Source: Opitutia bacterium
GTDB lineage: Bacteria > Verrucomicrobiota > Verrucomicrobiia > Opitutales > UBA953
Length of the DNA: 54,501 nt
Direction of reading: 5' to 3'
Assembly (NCBI GenBank): GCA_947377865.1
Contig: CANCHK010000009.1
Coordinates: 1-54,501, forward strand
Shown piece by piece: positions 8,680 through 17,709 of this stretch. The notes below the pieces were generated by a model. It searched no databases, was not told where the DNA came from, and saw only the letters and a program-made list of their open reading frames with translations. The position numbers and the translations under genes are program-made. Every line of letters begins with the position of its first letter. Position 1 is the first letter of the stretch.

Positions 8680-9978
8680 TTATTTTTGGGCTAGGCGAAG
8701 CTTATTCCATTCTTTCCATTTGGCTTCCAGTTGGCGGGCGAGGATGGGGCGGGCTTCGGCAAGGTCGTTGGTCTCAGAGGGGTCTTTACGGACATTGAAC
8801 AAGCCGCTCGTTTTTCCCACATGGACGAATTTCATATCACCTTCTCGGATAGCGAAGTTGTTGTCGTACAGTTTCCAGCAAAGGACGCCCCGGTCGGGGA
8901 ATGGGGTTTGCTGGCTAAGCCAAGGCAGCAGGTCGTGTCCGTCCGTTTTTTGGCCGGCCGGGAGAGGGGACTCGGCGGCGGCAAGGAGGGTCGGGAGCAG
9001 GTCCAGCGAGCACACGGGCTCGTCGGTTGTCCTGCCTCCTGCGATGCGACCTTTCCATTGCGCGAAGAACGGGATGCGGATCCCGCCTTCCCAGCATTCG
9101 ATCTTGCTGCCGCGCAAGGGGGCATTGCTGCCGCCGTTCTCGGCCGAGCCTTTAATGAGCGCCGCACCGTTGTCGGAGATGAAGACCACCAGCGTGTTTT
9201 CTTCCTGTCCGGAATCGCGGAGGCTTCGCATCACCCGTCCGACGGCCTCGTCGAGGGCTAGCGTCATCGCGGCGTTCTTCTGACGCATGGGCGTCGGCAG
9301 GTGCGCGGTTTTTGCCAGTAATTCCTCGGGGGCTTGTAATGGCGTATGATTGGCGTTGAAGGCCAGATAGAGGAAGAATGGCTTGGGGTCCTTCGCCTGG
9401 ATGAAGGAAGCGGCTTCATCGGCGAGTGCATAGGTCAGGTACTGCTTGAGTTCGCCCGGCTCCCTGCCGCGCATGATCGGCCCCCATTGCTTGTCCGCGG
9501 CTTGAGTGTAGTCATGCATGCCGCCGAGGAAGCCGTAGAAGGAGTCAAACCCGCGTGCTTGCGGTTCGAATCCAGCCGCTTCTCCCAGATGCCATTTGCC
9601 GAGGGCGCCGGTGCGGTATCCCGCTGCCTTCAGCAGGTCCGAAATCAGCCGATGTTCGCGAGGGAGTCCGGCTTCGGAGCCGTGCGCAGGGTTGCCCGCG
9701 TAGGGAAGGATCTGGCTGGGGTAGCGCCCGGTCAGGATGGCGACGCGCGAGGGGCCGCAGACCGGGGCCATGACGTACCCGCTCGTGAAGCGGATGCCGG
9801 CCGCGGCGATGGCATCCAGGTTCGGCGTGGCGACGTCCTTTCCGCCGTAGCAGGAAAGGTCTCCGTAACCGATGTCGTCCCCGACAATCAGGAGGATATT
9901 CGGTTTACGTGCTTCGGCCGCGAAGACGGCCAGCGGAAGCAGGAAGAGCGCGAGCAGGGGACGGAGGCCGGTTTTCAT
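8680..9978 (-). CDS. Secreted sulfatase (arylsulfatase A-type, formylglycine motif CGPSR)
   Basis: A 432-residue S1-type sulfatase with a signal peptide ending near residue 21. The core begins 'KPNILLIVGDDIGYGD' with the paired metal-binding Asp, followed by 'TPNLDAIAAAGIRFTSGY' and the maturation motif CGPSRVAILTGR (Cys74, converted to formylglycine in active enzymes). Other hallmarks are 'GALGKWHLGE' and 'VVFISDNGAAL' (second metal site). Length is typical with no extra domains. It removes sulfate esters from a sugar or other sulfated substrate in the periplasm or outside the cell; the exact position attacked cannot be told. Its ATG overlaps the stop of the upstream sulfatase (ATGA), so the pair is co-translated. 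Confidence 0.93.
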   Translation of the reverse strand: MKTGLRPLLALFLLPLAVFAAEARKPNILLIVGDDIGYGDLSCYGGKDVATPNLDAIAAAGIRFTSGYVMAPVCGPSRVAILTGRYPSQILPYAGNPAHGSEAGLPREHRLISDLLKAAGYRTGALGKWHLGEAAGFEPQARGFDSFYGFLGGMHDYTQAADKQWGPIMRGREPGELKQYLTYALADEAASFIQAKDPKPFFLYLAFNANHTPLQAPEELLAKTAHLPTPMRQKNAAMTLALDEAVGRVMRSLRDSGQEENTLVVFISDNGAALIKGSAENGGSNAPLRGSKIECWEGGIRIPFFAQWKGRIAGGRTTDEPVCSLDLLPTLLAAAESPLPAGQKTDGHDLLPWLSQQTPFPDRGVLCWKLYDNNFAIREGDMKFVHVGKTSGLFNVRKDPSETNDLAEARPILARQLEAKWKEWNKLRLAQK

Positions 9979-11525
9979 TTAATGGGTTTAGGCTGCCAGG
10001 AGGCTGGATAGTAGCTGGGGGTTCCGAAAAGTTCGTGCATCTGCTGCTGCATATACGCCTCGACCCGGGGGTCTTCGGGCGTGCGTCCTTGGTCGTGAGT
10101 TTCCTCAATCCAAGCTTCGAGTCGTTGACGTAACTCGGCGCGAATCTTCTGATGTGCGGGGTCGGGCGAGTTCGCGAGGTTGTTGATTTCGTAAGCGTCA
10201 GCTTCGGTGTCGTAGAGTTCTTCGGCTGGCATCGTCGCTGCCATCAGTGCCAAGGGTGGACCAGTCAGCTTGCCTTCAGCGAATAGCTTACGCATCAGCG
10301 GGACGACTGGATAGCAGGCGTCCTTGTAGCGATGCCAGGCCATCCAAGTCTGTTCGGGCATGAAGTTGCGGATATAGCGCCAGCGCTCGGTGCGGATTGC
10401 TCGGATGCGGTTCACGCATTCGTCGTGTCGATCGCGGGCGATGAAGGCGGCGGTGCGCGGTTCGGCCTGATCGCCGATGAAGACCTGGCTTTGCATGCCG
10501 GCGGGTTTCGGAAGGCTGGCAAGGGACAGCGTCGTCGCGGTGAGGTCGATGAGGCTGATGAGCTGATCGCTGACCGTACCGGCGTGGTATTGGCGCGGGG
10601 CTGGGAAGTGCTTAGGCCAGCGGATGATGAAGGGGACGCGGTCGCCGCTGTCGTAGCAGAAGCCATGGCCGCGGTGTTCAAGGCGGCCATTGTCGGCGAA
10701 GAAGATCACGATGGTATCGTCGGCCAGACCATCGGCCTCGAGGCGACGGAGGATTTCGCCGGCACGTGTATCCATGCCGCCCACAGCATCGAGATAGCCG
10801 GCCCAATCTTTGCGAGTGATCTCGTGGTCAGGGTAATAAGGGGGTACTGTGACCGAGCTTGGATCGGTGATGGCCGGATGGGTCTGGCCGTTCCAAGGGT
10901 TGCTGGCTGAGCCCGTCCATCCCTTGATGGTGCGTTCGACCGTGGGAAGATTCACCTGTGCGTAGAAGGGGCGATCTTTTGGGAGGTTGACCCATTCGTC
11001 GCCAGCGAAAGCGCGGGCGAAGTTTCCGTTGTTGCGCTTATTCTTCTCCGCGGAACGCCCTTTGCCAGCCGACTCGGTCATCATCGGGTCGCCGGTGAGC
11101 TTGAAGTTGAAGTCGGTCTTGCCGGTGCCGACGGTGCGACCAGCAATCGTCTTGATATTGGCGCAGTAGTATCCCGCTTCGCGGAGCAGTTGGGTGAACG
11201 GACGGACGCCGGCGGGGAGCGTGAAGTCCGCATCCAGTCCTTCGATAAAGTGGGACCGGTGATGCTGAGCGCCGATGCTCGTCTGGTACATGCCCGTCAA
11301 CATCGCCGAGCGGCTGGGGGAGCAGAAAGGCGAGGTCGAGAAAGCGAGGCGGTAGCGCATGCCCTCTTGGGCGAAACGATCGAGGTTCGGGGTCTTGACC
11401 GCAGGGTAGCCGTAGCAACCTAGGTCTGGCCCGATGTTTTCCGCGATCAGCCAGAGGATATTCGGTTTACGTCCTTCGGCCGCGAAAAGGGCAATAGGCA
11501 GCAGCAGGGAAAGCAGCAGTCGCAT
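9975..11525 (-). CDS. Secreted sulfatase of the heparan N-sulfatase-like type (CSPSR)
   Basis: I take the ATG at 11525 (MRLLLSLLLPIALFAAEG), because it begins the signal peptide and lies just after the upstream stop; 516 residues. The formylglycine motif is CSPSRSAMLTGMYQTSIGAQ (Cys68), followed by HH, a context resembling N-sulfoglucosamine sulfohydrolases and shared with the sulfatase at 18407-19903. The usual GKWH motif is absent in this branch. The second metal site reads 'VIFFADNGRLEHRG'. The first metal site, normally two Asp, reads 'WLIAENIGPDLG' (Glu29-Asn30), which is unusual though acidic variants occur in this branch. Probable exo-acting sulfohydrolase on sulfated sugars; CCCCC directly precedes the ATG. 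Confidence 0.9.
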   Translation of the reverse strand: MRLLLSLLLPIALFAAEGRKPNILWLIAENIGPDLGCYGYPAVKTPNLDRFAQEGMRYRLAFSTSPFCSPSRSAMLTGMYQTSIGAQHHRSHFIEGLDADFTLPAGVRPFTQLLREAGYYCANIKTIAGRTVGTGKTDFNFKLTGDPMMTESAGKGRSAEKNKRNNGNFARAFAGDEWVNLPKDRPFYAQVNLPTVERTIKGWTGSASNPWNGQTHPAITDPSSVTVPPYYPDHEITRKDWAGYLDAVGGMDTRAGEILRRLEADGLADDTIVIFFADNGRLEHRGHGFCYDSGDRVPFIIRWPKHFPAPRQYHAGTVSDQLISLIDLTATTLSLASLPKPAGMQSQVFIGDQAEPRTAAFIARDRHDECVNRIRAIRTERWRYIRNFMPEQTWMAWHRYKDACYPVVPLMRKLFAEGKLTGPPLALMAATMPAEELYDTEADAYEINNLANSPDPAHQKIRAELRQRLEAWIEETHDQGRTPEDPRVEAYMQQQMHELFGTPSYYPASWQPKPIK

Positions 11526-11530
11526 GGGGG

Positions 11531-13561
11531 TCAGCCCACCGTACCCTGTCGCTTGCACCATTCAACCCACATGTCGCGGAAGCCGGCCTCGAGTTTGCGC
11601 GTGAAGTCAGCCGCATCCAGTAAGGGGGAAGCCTGCATCTTGGCCCGCAGGCCGGCGCGGAGGGCTGCTAGGGCCTGCTTGTCCTGCGAGACGCGAACGG
11701 CGGTCTCGACGTAGGCATCGATAGAGCTGACGGCGAATTGAGGTAGGCCGACGTTGCTCAGCAAACTCAGGCCCGCGCGTCCAAGATTGCGGCGGTCTAC
11801 GTAGCTCACGACTGGCACGCCCATCCAAAGGGCGTCGAGCGTGGTGCTCATTCCATTGTAAGGGAAGGTGTCCAGCGCGAGGTCGATCTCATGATAGCGT
11901 CCGAGCAGGTCTCCTTGTGAGAGAGTCGGTGAATGCGGCTGATACTCGACGAAGGTGATACGTTTCGCTTCGACGCCGAGGCCGACGAGGAAGTCGAGCA
12001 AGTGATGGCGATGGGTGCCGGGTTTGGTGAGCAGGCGCAGTCGGGAGCCAGGGGTGGCGAGTAGGATACGGCTCCACGCCGTAAGGACGTCGGCGTTAAT
12101 CTTACAGGTGTTATTGAAGCAGCCGAAGGTGAACGGATGACCGTCGGACGAAGGCAGTCGGCTGACGGCAGGGTATCCGGGGGCGGGTTCGAAGCAGGTC
12201 CAGCAGTCCGGATGCAGCCAGGCCCTTTCATTCGGGGCTGCGAGCGAGTTACCTGTGGGCGGTTCGAGGTATCGGTCGGAGACGCGGTAGTCCATCGCGT
12301 CGAGGCCAGACGATTCTGGATAGCCTAGCCAAGAGATCTGGATGGGGGATGGTTTTCGAGCGAAGACGTTAAGGCGGTGGTCCGAGGTGTGTAGGCTCAG
12401 GTCGATCAGGAGGTCTATCCCATCGCGCTGGATTGTCTCGAACAACTCCTGGTCGGAGGCGCCGGCCATGGAACGCCACTGGTCGGCATGTCGTCGGAAC
12501 TCCGGCGTAAACTCCTGGTCTGCATGGATAGCGTAGCAGAAAATCTCAAACGACGTATGGTCGTGATGGCGGAAGCCGGGGAGCAGGGCGCGGCCCACGA
12601 CGTGGTCACGGAAATCGGCGGAGACGTAGCCGATGCGGAGGCGGCGGCGAGGTTCAGGTGTGTTCGTATGCGTCGGCGTGGCGGCCGGAGCGACGCGATT
12701 CCATTCACGATGAATGGCGTAGAAATCCTCGTCCGTGACGTTCGGATCATAGTGCAGCGTCAGGATGAGATTACTGCGGACCTCGGTCGAGCTTGGGTTG
12801 ATTTCAACGCACTGGCGCAGCAGGCGGACGGATTCGCCGATCTCGCCGCGTTCCTTGAGCATGATTGCGATGTTATTCAGGGCGAAGAAGTTCTTCGGCT
12901 CATGGATAAGCGCATGGCGGAAGGCTTCGATGGCGCCATCGATATCGCATTTGTCCTGCAGCAAGGCACCAAGGTTTGTCGCAATCGCATAGTCGGTAGG
13001 CCGGGCGAGCAGTTCGGCACGATAATGGGCGATGCCTTCGTCGGTCCGTCCGGCGGAATGCAAAGCCATGCCGAGCTGGAGGGCGGCATGTTGGTGACCA
13101 GCGCTCAGCGCCAAGGCTTTTTGATAGGCGACGACGGATTCCGCCCAGCGTTGCGCCTGCATGTAGGCGTTGCCTAAGTTGTAATGGTGTCCGGCCGCAG
13201 AGGGCTCAAGCTCCATGGCGTGGGTGAGGGCGGCGATTGCCTCGTCGGTCCGCCTTAGGTCGATCAGCTTGGTGCCGTAGTTGGCGTGGTAATGGGCGAT
13301 TTGAGGGCGGTGCCGCAGTGACTCTTGGATCATCGCGATACCTTCGGCGTGGCGTCCTAGTTCGAAGGTCGTCAGGCCGATCAAGTGGACCAAGTCGACC
13401 TCCTGTGGGAAACTTGCGTGAAGTTGGCGGTAGAGGTTATCCGCCTCGGCGATTCTTCCTGTGCGATGGAGTTCCATCGCATAGTTGAGCGCGGCTTGGG
13501 GGTCGGAGAACTGCACGTCGCCGTCAGCGAAGCACTCCGGCCAGCGGTTTGCCAGCCTCAT
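11531..13561 (-). CDS. Cytosolic TPR protein with O-GlcNAc transferase-like (SPINDLY/GT41) domain
   Basis: This 676-residue protein lacks a signal peptide, unlike almost all its neighbours. Residues about 20-285 are tandem TPRs ('AEADNLYRQL', 'GHHYNLGNAYMQAQRWAESVVAYQKAL', 'NFFALNNIAIMLKERGEIGESV'). From about 307 the GT41 catalytic region starts with 'LRIGYVSADFRDHVVGRAL', then 'IDLLIDLSLHT', 'PIQISWLGYPESSGLDAMDY', 'FGCFNNTCKIN' and 'LDTFPYNGMSTTLDALWMGVPVV'. GT41 enzymes transfer a sugar from a nucleotide sugar to protein Ser/Thr or, in bacteria, other acceptors. The start overlaps the upstream propeller gene by 38 bases; a later in-frame ATG (13477) would remove the overlap but trim the first TPR. 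It ends five bases before the next sulfatase start. Confidence 0.9.
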   Translation of the reverse strand: MRLANRWPECFADGDVQFSDPQAALNYAMELHRTGRIAEADNLYRQLHASFPQEVDLVHLIGLTTFELGRHAEGIAMIQESLRHRPQIAHYHANYGTKLIDLRRTDEAIAALTHAMELEPSAAGHHYNLGNAYMQAQRWAESVVAYQKALALSAGHQHAALQLGMALHSAGRTDEGIAHYRAELLARPTDYAIATNLGALLQDKCDIDGAIEAFRHALIHEPKNFFALNNIAIMLKERGEIGESVRLLRQCVEINPSSTEVRSNLILTLHYDPNVTDEDFYAIHREWNRVAPAATPTHTNTPEPRRRLRIGYVSADFRDHVVGRALLPGFRHHDHTSFEIFCYAIHADQEFTPEFRRHADQWRSMAGASDQELFETIQRDGIDLLIDLSLHTSDHRLNVFARKPSPIQISWLGYPESSGLDAMDYRVSDRYLEPPTGNSLAAPNERAWLHPDCWTCFEPAPGYPAVSRLPSSDGHPFTFGCFNNTCKINADVLTAWSRILLATPGSRLRLLTKPGTHRHHLLDFLVGLGVEAKRITFVEYQPHSPTLSQGDLLGRYHEIDLALDTFPYNGMSTTLDALWMGVPVVSYVDRRNLGRAGLSLLSNVGLPQFAVSSIDAYVETAVRVSQDKQALAALRAGLRAKMQASPLLDAADFTRKLEAGFRDMWVEWCKRQGTVG

Positions 13562-14408
13562 CCAGCAACTGGAACTCGTGCACGCCTTGATTGGAGCCGT
13601 CGGTGTAGGTCCAGACGACCTTCTTGTTTCGGGTTATCTCAACCACCTTGGCCTGCGGCGCCCGGGCGGCGTAGTTGCTAAAAACGATGTTGCCGTTGGG
13701 GAGCCACGAGAGGGCAGTGGTACGGTTCACGGGAACGCCCGGCAGTTCACCGTCTCGGAGTTCCCAGACAATCTTTCCAGAAGCGTCGACTTCGATGATG
13801 TGGTTGCCTAGGGTGAGGCTTATGAGGGTATGGCCGGCTGCGTTGCGTAGGCAGCAGAAGGAGCGGTTATCTAGTTCGGATTCCGGGCTCTTACGTTCCC
13901 AGACAACCTTGCCAGCGGCGTCGTATTCACGGACGGTCTTTTCCTGTGGCACGAGGTAATGCCCGTTGGGCAGCTTTCGCGCCATGCGACTCTGCATGTG
14001 GTGGTTGGTGATTTGGCAGCCAAGCGCGATCTCGACCTTGATCGAGCCGTCGCGTGCGACTTCGAGGAGACGCGGCTTGTCGCCGGCTTCGGTCAGCATG
14101 ACGTTGCCGTTGTCGAGCAGGACGGCCGTGTTCACTTCAGACTGGGTGCCTTTGTACTCCCAGACGACCTTCTGGTCGCGTGTCACTTCGACGACCGCGC
14201 CGCCTGGATAGGCTTTGGTCTTCGAGAGGGTGAGGAGCAGGTTGCCGTTGGGCAGGATATATCCATCGCGGGTGACCGCCGGGTATTTCCAAGTCGCCTT
14301 ACCTGAGGCGTCGATGATCTGGGTCAGGCCGCCCAGCATCAGGAAGGAGCGGTCGGCGGCGTTGAGCGTGAGGGTGGCGCAGAGCAGGCAGAAGAGGGTG
14401 CGGATCAT
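13524..14408 (-). CDS. Secreted beta-propeller protein, PQQ/arylsulfotransferase-like repeats
   Basis: A 294-residue protein with a signal peptide (MIRTLFCLLCATLTLNAA). Six or so repeats of the form 'E(V/Y)DA-GK-VWE' followed by 'LPNGN-L' are visible: 'IIDASGKATWKY...LPNGNLLLT', 'EVTRDQKVVWEYKGT...LDNGNVMLT', 'EYDAAGKVVWERKSPE', 'EVDASGKIVWELRDG' and 'EITRNKKVVWTYTDG'. This pattern is shared by PQQ-like propellers and arylsulfate sulfotransferases. I cannot place the ASST catalytic His, so a scaffolding or binding role is as likely. It is coupled to the esterase upstream by an ATGA overlap and overlaps the OGT-like gene downstream by 38 bases. Confidence 0.72.
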   Translation of the reverse strand: MIRTLFCLLCATLTLNAADRSFLMLGGLTQIIDASGKATWKYPAVTRDGYILPNGNLLLTLSKTKAYPGGAVVEVTRDQKVVWEYKGTQSEVNTAVLLDNGNVMLTEAGDKPRLLEVARDGSIKVEIALGCQITNHHMQSRMARKLPNGHYLVPQEKTVREYDAAGKVVWERKSPESELDNRSFCCLRNAAGHTLISLTLGNHIIEVDASGKIVWELRDGELPGVPVNRTTALSWLPNGNIVFSNYAARAPQAKVVEITRNKKVVWTYTDGSNQGVHEFQLLDEAGKPLAGVLR

Positions 14409-15613
14409 TTGATTTCTTGATAGTCGGAGGTGAGGGTAAGTTTATCGGAGTAAGCATTGATATACCAAGCCGTCGTGCCGGCGGGCAAGGGGGCGGAGGT
14501 TGAGGCCACGGTTCCGTTGAAGACTTCGAGGTTGGCCGGTGTCTCGATCCACTTGCGCGTACCGGTGAACCCTTTGTCGGTCGTCGAGATGAGTACCGCT
14601 CGGTCGATCGGCTTCTTGGAGGCGAAGGTCGCGAGAGCGAAGCCATTCTTGGTGGCGGCTGCAGTCGACTTGCCCCAAGGCATGCCGGTCTCGACCACGC
14701 TCTTCGCGAAGGCGTAGCTGTCGGGTGGGTTCCATCCGGCGGGGTGGCTGTGGCCCATCTTGGAAACCAAAGAGACCATGCGTGGTCCAGGAGCCTTGCG
14801 GTAGTTCTCAGCCTGACAGCCCAGCGGGAAGTGGTTATCTTGCGGCCAAGAGAACCAGAGCACTGGCATCTTCACGCGGTCGGCGTAGTTCATGCCATCC
14901 CAGACCTGCTGGTAGCCTTCATTGTCATGTAACGCACGTCCCCAATGGTTCTCGGCATCGAACAAGTGGCCGCAGCCGTAGGTCGGGATGCCGAAGGCAA
15001 AGCGTGCGTCGAGTCCGATGACCGTGCTCGTGATGACGCCGCCCCAAGAGATGCCCATCACGCCGACCTTGGTGGCGTCGACTTCAGGCAGGGAGCGTAG
15101 GAGTGAGTTGGCCAGCATCGTGTCTGCCAGTGCGTGGTACATCCACTGTTCCTGCAGGGGCAGTTTCGTATCAGCAAAGGTACCGTCGCGGGCAGGTCCG
15201 GAGAAGGCATGGCGAGCCCAGACAGGATGTCCCTTCGATTCCTTCTTTTCGTCGAAGTCGGTCTGGCCTTCGACCGCGATGCTGATCGCGGCGAAACCTT
15301 GGGCGTTCCACTTTTGCACCCATTCCTTGTAAGCCGTGCCGCCGCCACCGTGGACGACGACGATGCCAGGGACCTTGCCTTCGTGCTTTGCGGGCAGTCC
15401 GATCCAAGCGAAGACGCGGGTGGGCTTTCCGTTCCAAGGCAAAGCGTCATAGAAGATCGCATGTACTTGGCCGTCAGTCTTGAAGCCTTCGGCGTCGTAG
15501 GTCTTCGGCGCCTGGGCGCAGGTGTCGACGAGCCCGAGCACCATCTTGCGGTCGGTGGTCGGGTCGGCGATCAGTGTGGCGGAGAGGAAAATCAGGCCGA
15601 GTAGGGAGCGCAT
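14405..15613 (-). CDS. Secreted alpha/beta hydrolase (acetylxylan esterase / dienelactone hydrolase-like)
   Basis: The ATG at 15613 (MRSLLGLIFLSATLIAD) is chosen because it starts the signal peptide and directly follows the upstream sulfatase stop; 402 residues. 'VPGIVVVHGGGGTAYKEWV' is the oxyanion-hole loop, 'VGVMGISWGGVITS' the nucleophile elbow (Ser189), 'VLWFSWPQDNHFPL' contributes the acid (Asp) and 'SKMGHSHPAGW' the His. The architecture matches AXE1/DLH-like esterases from marine polysaccharide loci. A C-terminal beta-rich extension follows ('ATFASKKPIDRAVLISTTDKG'). It probably removes acyl groups from a polysaccharide. The stop overlaps the propeller gene's ATG. Confidence 0.8.
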   Translation of the reverse strand: MRSLLGLIFLSATLIADPTTDRKMVLGLVDTCAQAPKTYDAEGFKTDGQVHAIFYDALPWNGKPTRVFAWIGLPAKHEGKVPGIVVVHGGGGTAYKEWVQKWNAQGFAAISIAVEGQTDFDEKKESKGHPVWARHAFSGPARDGTFADTKLPLQEQWMYHALADTMLANSLLRSLPEVDATKVGVMGISWGGVITSTVIGLDARFAFGIPTYGCGHLFDAENHWGRALHDNEGYQQVWDGMNYADRVKMPVLWFSWPQDNHFPLGCQAENYRKAPGPRMVSLVSKMGHSHPAGWNPPDSYAFAKSVVETGMPWGKSTAAATKNGFALATFASKKPIDRAVLISTTDKGFTGTRKWIETPANLEVFNGTVASTSAPLPAGTTAWYINAYSDKLTLTSDYQEIK

Positions 15614-15617
15614 CGTT

Positions 15618-17708
15618 TTACTTGGCGACGCGCACATTGCGGAAGCCGGCACTATCGCCGAAGACCAGGAAATCGAGGGACGTCTTGTCCTTCCCTAGGC
15701 TGGCGTGCTTACCTTTGAAGGTCTGGTCGTTGACCTGGACCGTCACCTCGTCGCCCTTGAAGGTCAGGCGAATCGGGTACCACTCGTTCGCAGCGAGCTT
15801 CAGGTTCTTCTTAGCGATGTCTTCGGTAGCGGTGGCGGCTTCGCCCTTAGAAGGATTTTTGGTAAGGATCGCCGTCGTGCGCGACACTACGAGGCGGAAG
15901 CCAACGTCGCCCGCGCCGAAGCGAAGTGAGACGCGATTGGCACCCTGGAGGTTCAGTTCACAGTCGAACGTTCCGTCGCCGAAGGCTAGCGGGGCGCGGA
16001 GTCCAGCGGCTTTTTCCGAGCCGTTCTTCGGCTTGGCGAAGACGCCGCCGTCGCGGGCGGACCATTCGCCGGCGGAAGCGACCCAGGGCTTGCCCGGGAG
16101 TTTCGCCAATGGTTCGTCGAGCGCGGCGGCGCCGGTCGGCGCAGATAGGGCGGCGACATGGGCGCGGGTGGGTTTGACGTCAGCGGCAGGCAGTTCGCGG
16201 CTGAAGCCGCCATCGCGGTAGCGACGAAGCAGATCCTTCAGTTCCGCGACGACTTCGGGGTGCTCCGCTGAGACGTCCTTTGTCTCAGCCGGATCGGCGA
16301 CGGTATCATAGAGCTGCGATCGGAATTGATCCTTATGGGCCTTGCGGGCGCCATCCTTGATCTCGTCGACGGGCACGCCTTCGATCCATTTCCAGCGGCC
16401 CTTGCGAAGGGCGAAGACGCCGTCGGAGCTATGGACGATCATGTCCTCGCGGCCTTTGGCGTCAGCCGAGCCCGTGAGTACGTCGAGGAAGCTACGGCTA
16501 TCTTCGGCGCCCGCTTCCTTTGCCGGGAGTGATGTGCCGACGATCTCGGCAGCGGTCGCCAGAATATCGACGACGCTGACCATTTGCTTGGCGGTGGAGC
16601 CGGCGGCTACCTTGCCGGGCCAGCGGGCGATGAAGGGCACCTTGAAGCCACCCTCCCAGACATCGTGCTTTCCGCCGCGGATGCCGGCGTTGACCTTGAG
16701 TCCTGCCTTGAAGGCGGCCGTCTGCAGCAGGCGTTCGTTCTCGGGCTTAAAGACGCCGCCGTTATCGCTGGTGAAGAGCACCAGCGTATCCTTCGTCGCC
16801 CCCATCTTGTCGAGCGTGGCAAGGATGCGGCCGACGCTCTGGTCGAGTTCATGAATCCAGTCTCCGTAAAGCCCAGCCGCGCTCTTGCCGGCGAGATCCT
16901 TGTCGGGGGTCACCGGGTTGTGGACGGCGACCGGAGTGAAGTAGAGGAAGAAGGGCTGGTCCTTCGGTTGGGCTTCAAGCCAGGTCGTAGCCTTATCGGT
17001 CAGTACTTTCATGACGCGCTCGTTCTTGCGGCGAGGCGCATCGAGTTCGAGGATGCGTCCGGAATTCTTGCCGTTCTCCGTGTCTTCGGAGCCGTATGTC
17101 GCCTTGAAGTCGTCGCTGTCGGCGTCGGGCCCCGCGAGTTTCATGCCAGCGGGAATCTGGCCGGAGCGAAGGCCGTAGACGAAGCGGTTCTCCACGAAGA
17201 CGCCGGTGAGGTCACCGTGGTTGCTGGGGACGCCGAAATGGTAGTCGAAGCCGATATCCAAGGGGCCGGGCGAGAGCTCCGCCTTATATTCCGTGCGCCA
17301 CTTCGGGTCTTCGTTCTCCTTGCCGTAGCCGAGGTGCCATTTGCCCACGGCGGCGGTGTGGTAGCCTTTCTGCTTTAGCAGGGAGGCCAGGTTAAAGCGA
17401 TTAGTCTCGATGTGGAGCGGGGAGAAGGTGCCAAGGACTTCGTGGTTGAGCGACGTGCGCCAGCAGTAGCGGCCCGTCAGCAGCGAGTAGCGGGTCGGAG
17501 AACAGACGGAGGAAGTTGTATTGCCGTCGGTGAAGCGGCGGCCTTCGGTCGCCAGTCGGTCGATGGAAGGCGTGCGGACGAGTTTCGGGTCGGCGCCGTA
17601 GCAACCGGCGCTACCGTAGCCGTAGTCATCGGCGAGGATTACGACGATATTGGGCCGATCGGCGGCGGTCGCGGCTAGGGCGAGGAGCAGGCAGAGGAGG
17701 GGTCGCAT
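15618..17708 (-). CDS. Secreted sulfatase (CSPTR) with C-terminal concanavalin-like domain
   Basis: The ATG at 17708 begins a clean signal peptide ([16 protein letters not shown]); in-frame sequence upstream of it would only add a non-signal extension. The 696-residue product has metal site 'VVILADDYGYG', maturation motif CSPTRYSLLTGR (Cys69), 'AAVGKWHLGYG' and 'VLFTSDNGGVFKP'. The first 510 residues resemble arylsulfatase A enzymes. From about residue 540 there is a beta-sandwich with 'WSARDGGVFAKPKNGSEKAAGLRAPLAFGDGTFDC', which I regard only as DUF1080-like by pattern, ending 'DFLVFGDSAGFRNVRVAK'. The extra domain probably binds glycan. Two bases separate the start from the upstream SGNH gene. 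Confidence 0.91.
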   Translation of the reverse strand: MRPLLCLLLALAATAADRPNIVVILADDYGYGSAGCYGADPKLVRTPSIDRLATEGRRFTDGNTTSSVCSPTRYSLLTGRYCWRTSLNHEVLGTFSPLHIETNRFNLASLLKQKGYHTAAVGKWHLGYGKENEDPKWRTEYKAELSPGPLDIGFDYHFGVPSNHGDLTGVFVENRFVYGLRSGQIPAGMKLAGPDADSDDFKATYGSEDTENGKNSGRILELDAPRRKNERVMKVLTDKATTWLEAQPKDQPFFLYFTPVAVHNPVTPDKDLAGKSAAGLYGDWIHELDQSVGRILATLDKMGATKDTLVLFTSDNGGVFKPENERLLQTAAFKAGLKVNAGIRGGKHDVWEGGFKVPFIARWPGKVAAGSTAKQMVSVVDILATAAEIVGTSLPAKEAGAEDSRSFLDVLTGSADAKGREDMIVHSSDGVFALRKGRWKWIEGVPVDEIKDGARKAHKDQFRSQLYDTVADPAETKDVSAEHPEVVAELKDLLRRYRDGGFSRELPAADVKPTRAHVAALSAPTGAAALDEPLAKLPGKPWVASAGEWSARDGGVFAKPKNGSEKAAGLRAPLAFGDGTFDCELNLQGANRVSLRFGAGDVGFRLVVSRTTAILTKNPSKGEAATATEDIAKKNLKLAANEWYPIRLTFKGDEVTVQVNDQTFKGKHASLGKDKTSLDFLVFGDSAGFRNVRVAK

Positions 17709-17709
17709 G

